A program made the position numbers and the translations under genes. A stretch of 7,232 nucleotides of DNA from an uncultured Lachnospiraceae bacterium (GTDB lineage: Bacteria; Bacillota; Clostridia; Lachnospirales; Lachnospiraceae), in contig CAKRJY010000028.1 in NCBI GenBank assembly GCA_934352055.1, positions 1-7,232 of the forward strand, read 5' to 3'. Shown in pieces: positions 6,655-7,232 of the stretch; within the stretch, counting starts at the first letter, position 1, and every line of letters starts with the position of its first letter. A model generated the notes under the pieces. The model worked only from the letters and a program-made list of their open reading frames with translations. It made no database searches and was not told the DNA's origin.

Positions 6655-7024
6655 ATCAATGCACCTTCTTTGCCAATCGATGATAGTATTATACCATTTT
6701 CAGAAATATCTTTCTCTATTTTTTCTTTCTTATATTCCTCTACAACCTCATTTAAATGTTCAACCAAAATATCTTCCATAGATTCATACGCATTGTATCT
6801 GTGCCATCTGTTATGGTTTCAACTCTACTCATAGTCTTAAATATTTGCAGACCAGATATTTTTCACAGAACAAATGATGTCATTCTTCCTCTGTTCATGC
6901 TTGGTATTGTTCCTGTTCTTGCATATTTATTTTATTTTCTAATACCTGCAGTGTTGTAGGTCCACTTGTTTTCTTCATATTTTTTATTAATTGGAAACTC
7001 ATATTTCCGTGTATCGCTAGCCAA
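6651..7024 (-). pseudogene. Decayed protein-coding gene, unidentified
   Basis: AGGAGG (7032-7037) stands 7 bases before a TTG start at 7022-7024. That frame reads TTG-ASDTRKYEFPINKKYEENK and reaches TAA at 6932-6934. It then continues in protein-like sequence (NKYARTGTIPSMNRGRMTS) to TGA at 6863-6865. It goes on through SGLQIFKTMSRVETITDGTD towards 6781. Around 6780 the protein-like reading moves to another frame, beginning MEDILVEHLNEVVEEYKKEK, a charged coiled-coil-like stretch of 42 codons from 6779 to its TGA at 6651-6653. Two stops plus one frame change suggest an inactivated gene of about 125 codons. Alternatively the first 30 codons (6932-7024), which have the strong ribosome binding site, and the last 42 codons could be separate small genes. 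I cannot name a family. The DNA is visibly more AT-rich than the flanking genes. Confidence 0.38.
6688..6696 (-). promoter_or_regulatory. Extended -10 promoter candidate for the small ORF and membrane protein operon
   Basis: The minus strand reads TGGTATAAT, a perfect TATAAT (6688-6693) preceded by the TGn extension (6694-6696) that compensates for a missing -35; the -35 position reads GAGAAA. Transcription would begin near 6681, giving a leader of about 27 bases that contains the Shine-Dalgarno of the 31-codon ORF. Confidence 0.55.
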
Positions 7025-7046
7025 ACCTCAACCTCCTTGTGCTTAG

Positions 7047-7052
7047 AGTATA
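7047..7052 (-). promoter_or_regulatory. Weak -10 candidate upstream of the decayed gene
   Basis: Minus-strand TATACT at 7047-7052 lies between the terminator at 7106-7140 and the strong Shine-Dalgarno at 7032-7037. Its -35 position reads TACAAG, a poor match. Transcription from it would give a very short leader of 15-20 bases. Confidence 0.25.
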
Positions 7053-7098
7053 TGAAGTTTTAGCTTTATCTTGTAGTTTGCGAATATCCGCATAAATA

Positions 7099-7140
7099 GA
7101 AAAAGCCCTTTGAGAAAAGGATTTCTCCTCTCTCAAAAGG
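7099..7140 (-). terminator. Intrinsic terminator of the gene entering from the right edge
   Basis: Read on the minus strand, CCTTTTGAGAGAGG (7140-7127) pairs with CCTTTTCTCAAAGGG (7120-7106), with a G-U pair and one or two imperfections, around a 6-base loop. GCTTTTTC follows as the U-tract. It lies 32 bases past the stop of the partial gene at the right edge. A small hairpin of CAAGTT and AACTTG arms around GGCA (7141-7156) sits immediately before it. Confidence 0.8.
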
Positions 7141-7171
7141 CAAGTTGGCAAACTTGAATTTGGAACGTGCT

Positions 7172-7231
7172 TTATAAATTTTTTCCGATCCCCTCAAGTT
7201 CGTTCATGGAATCCTTGTTTTTTTCAAGTTC
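7172..7231 (-). CDS. 3' end of an unidentified minus-strand gene (partial)
   Basis: The one minus-strand frame open to the right edge reads ELEKNKDSMNELEGIGKNL and stops at TAA (7172-7174). The other two frames stop within 27 bases of the edge. The residues are charged and helical, as at the end of a coiled-coil or helical protein. The intrinsic terminator shortly downstream supports this being a genuine gene end. Nineteen codons do not allow a family to be named. Confidence 0.55.
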   Translation of the reverse strand, partial: ELEKNKDSMNELEGIGKNL

Positions 7232-7232
7232 A

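Noticed and set aside
6589..6834. Plus-strand 81-codon ORF
   Set aside because: It is antisense to the charged 42-codon frame and the 31-codon ORF, and its Ser/Phe/Ile-rich composition is a typical shadow.
6756..6959. Plus-strand 67-codon ORF that looks like membrane segments
   Set aside because: Its hydrophobic look is what the complement of Lys/Glu/Asn-rich minus-strand coding sequence produces. It has no ribosome binding site, and the minus strand has a strong one with a protein-like frame. Not fully excluded.
7141..7232. Several CAAGTT/AACTTG words near the right edge
   Set aside because: Spacing is irregular and the copies are only 6-10 bases. They do not form an array and there is no CRISPR-like repeat-spacer structure.

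Overview
The window looks like a chromosomal segment of a gut-type, low-to-mid GC Clostridia member, most likely Lachnospiraceae. I infer this from strong AGGAGG-type ribosome binding sites, AT-rich intergenic DNA, Gram-positive style -10 boxes, and the protein types present. No sequence search was possible, so the taxonomy is an inference.

Left part (1-3656). A few codons at the left edge look like the 3' end of a plus-strand gene. It converges on a minus-strand two-gene operon across a two-way hairpin terminator at 116-155. The operon reads right to left: a GPH-family (MelB-like) sugar:cation symporter at 2107-3468, then an intracellular family 20 beta-hexosaminidase at 179-2062. An AraC-type regulator (3657-4700) is divergent from the transporter. 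The 188-bp divergent region holds back-to-back promoter candidates. It also holds a 12-bp direct repeat with a spacing of exactly 30 bp, placed just upstream of the transporter promoter and inside the regulator's own promoter. Together this is a compact cassette for sensing, importing and hydrolysing an amino-sugar glycoside in the cytoplasm.

Middle part (4701-6558). A near-perfect hairpin separates the regulator from a convergent minus-strand group. That group reads right to left as a YjdF/DUF2238-like multi-pass membrane protein (5667-6533), a 21-codon ORF that overlaps its stop, and an exodeoxyribonuclease III (4747-5574). The C-terminus of the membrane protein may have been changed by a frameshift.

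Right part (6559-7232) has no large gene and is AT-rich. On the minus strand it holds the apparent 3' end of an upstream gene (edge to 7172) and an intrinsic terminator (7106-7140). Next comes what looks like a decayed gene (about 7024-6651), which has a good ribosome binding site and a TTG start but is broken by two stops and a frameshift. Last is a 31-codon ORF (6559-6654) with its own extended -10 promoter and Shine-Dalgarno site, directly upstream of the membrane protein gene. I recognise no insertion sequence, CRISPR array, tRNA or rRNA. The most novel-looking elements are the paired operator repeat and the small ORFs flanking the membrane protein gene.
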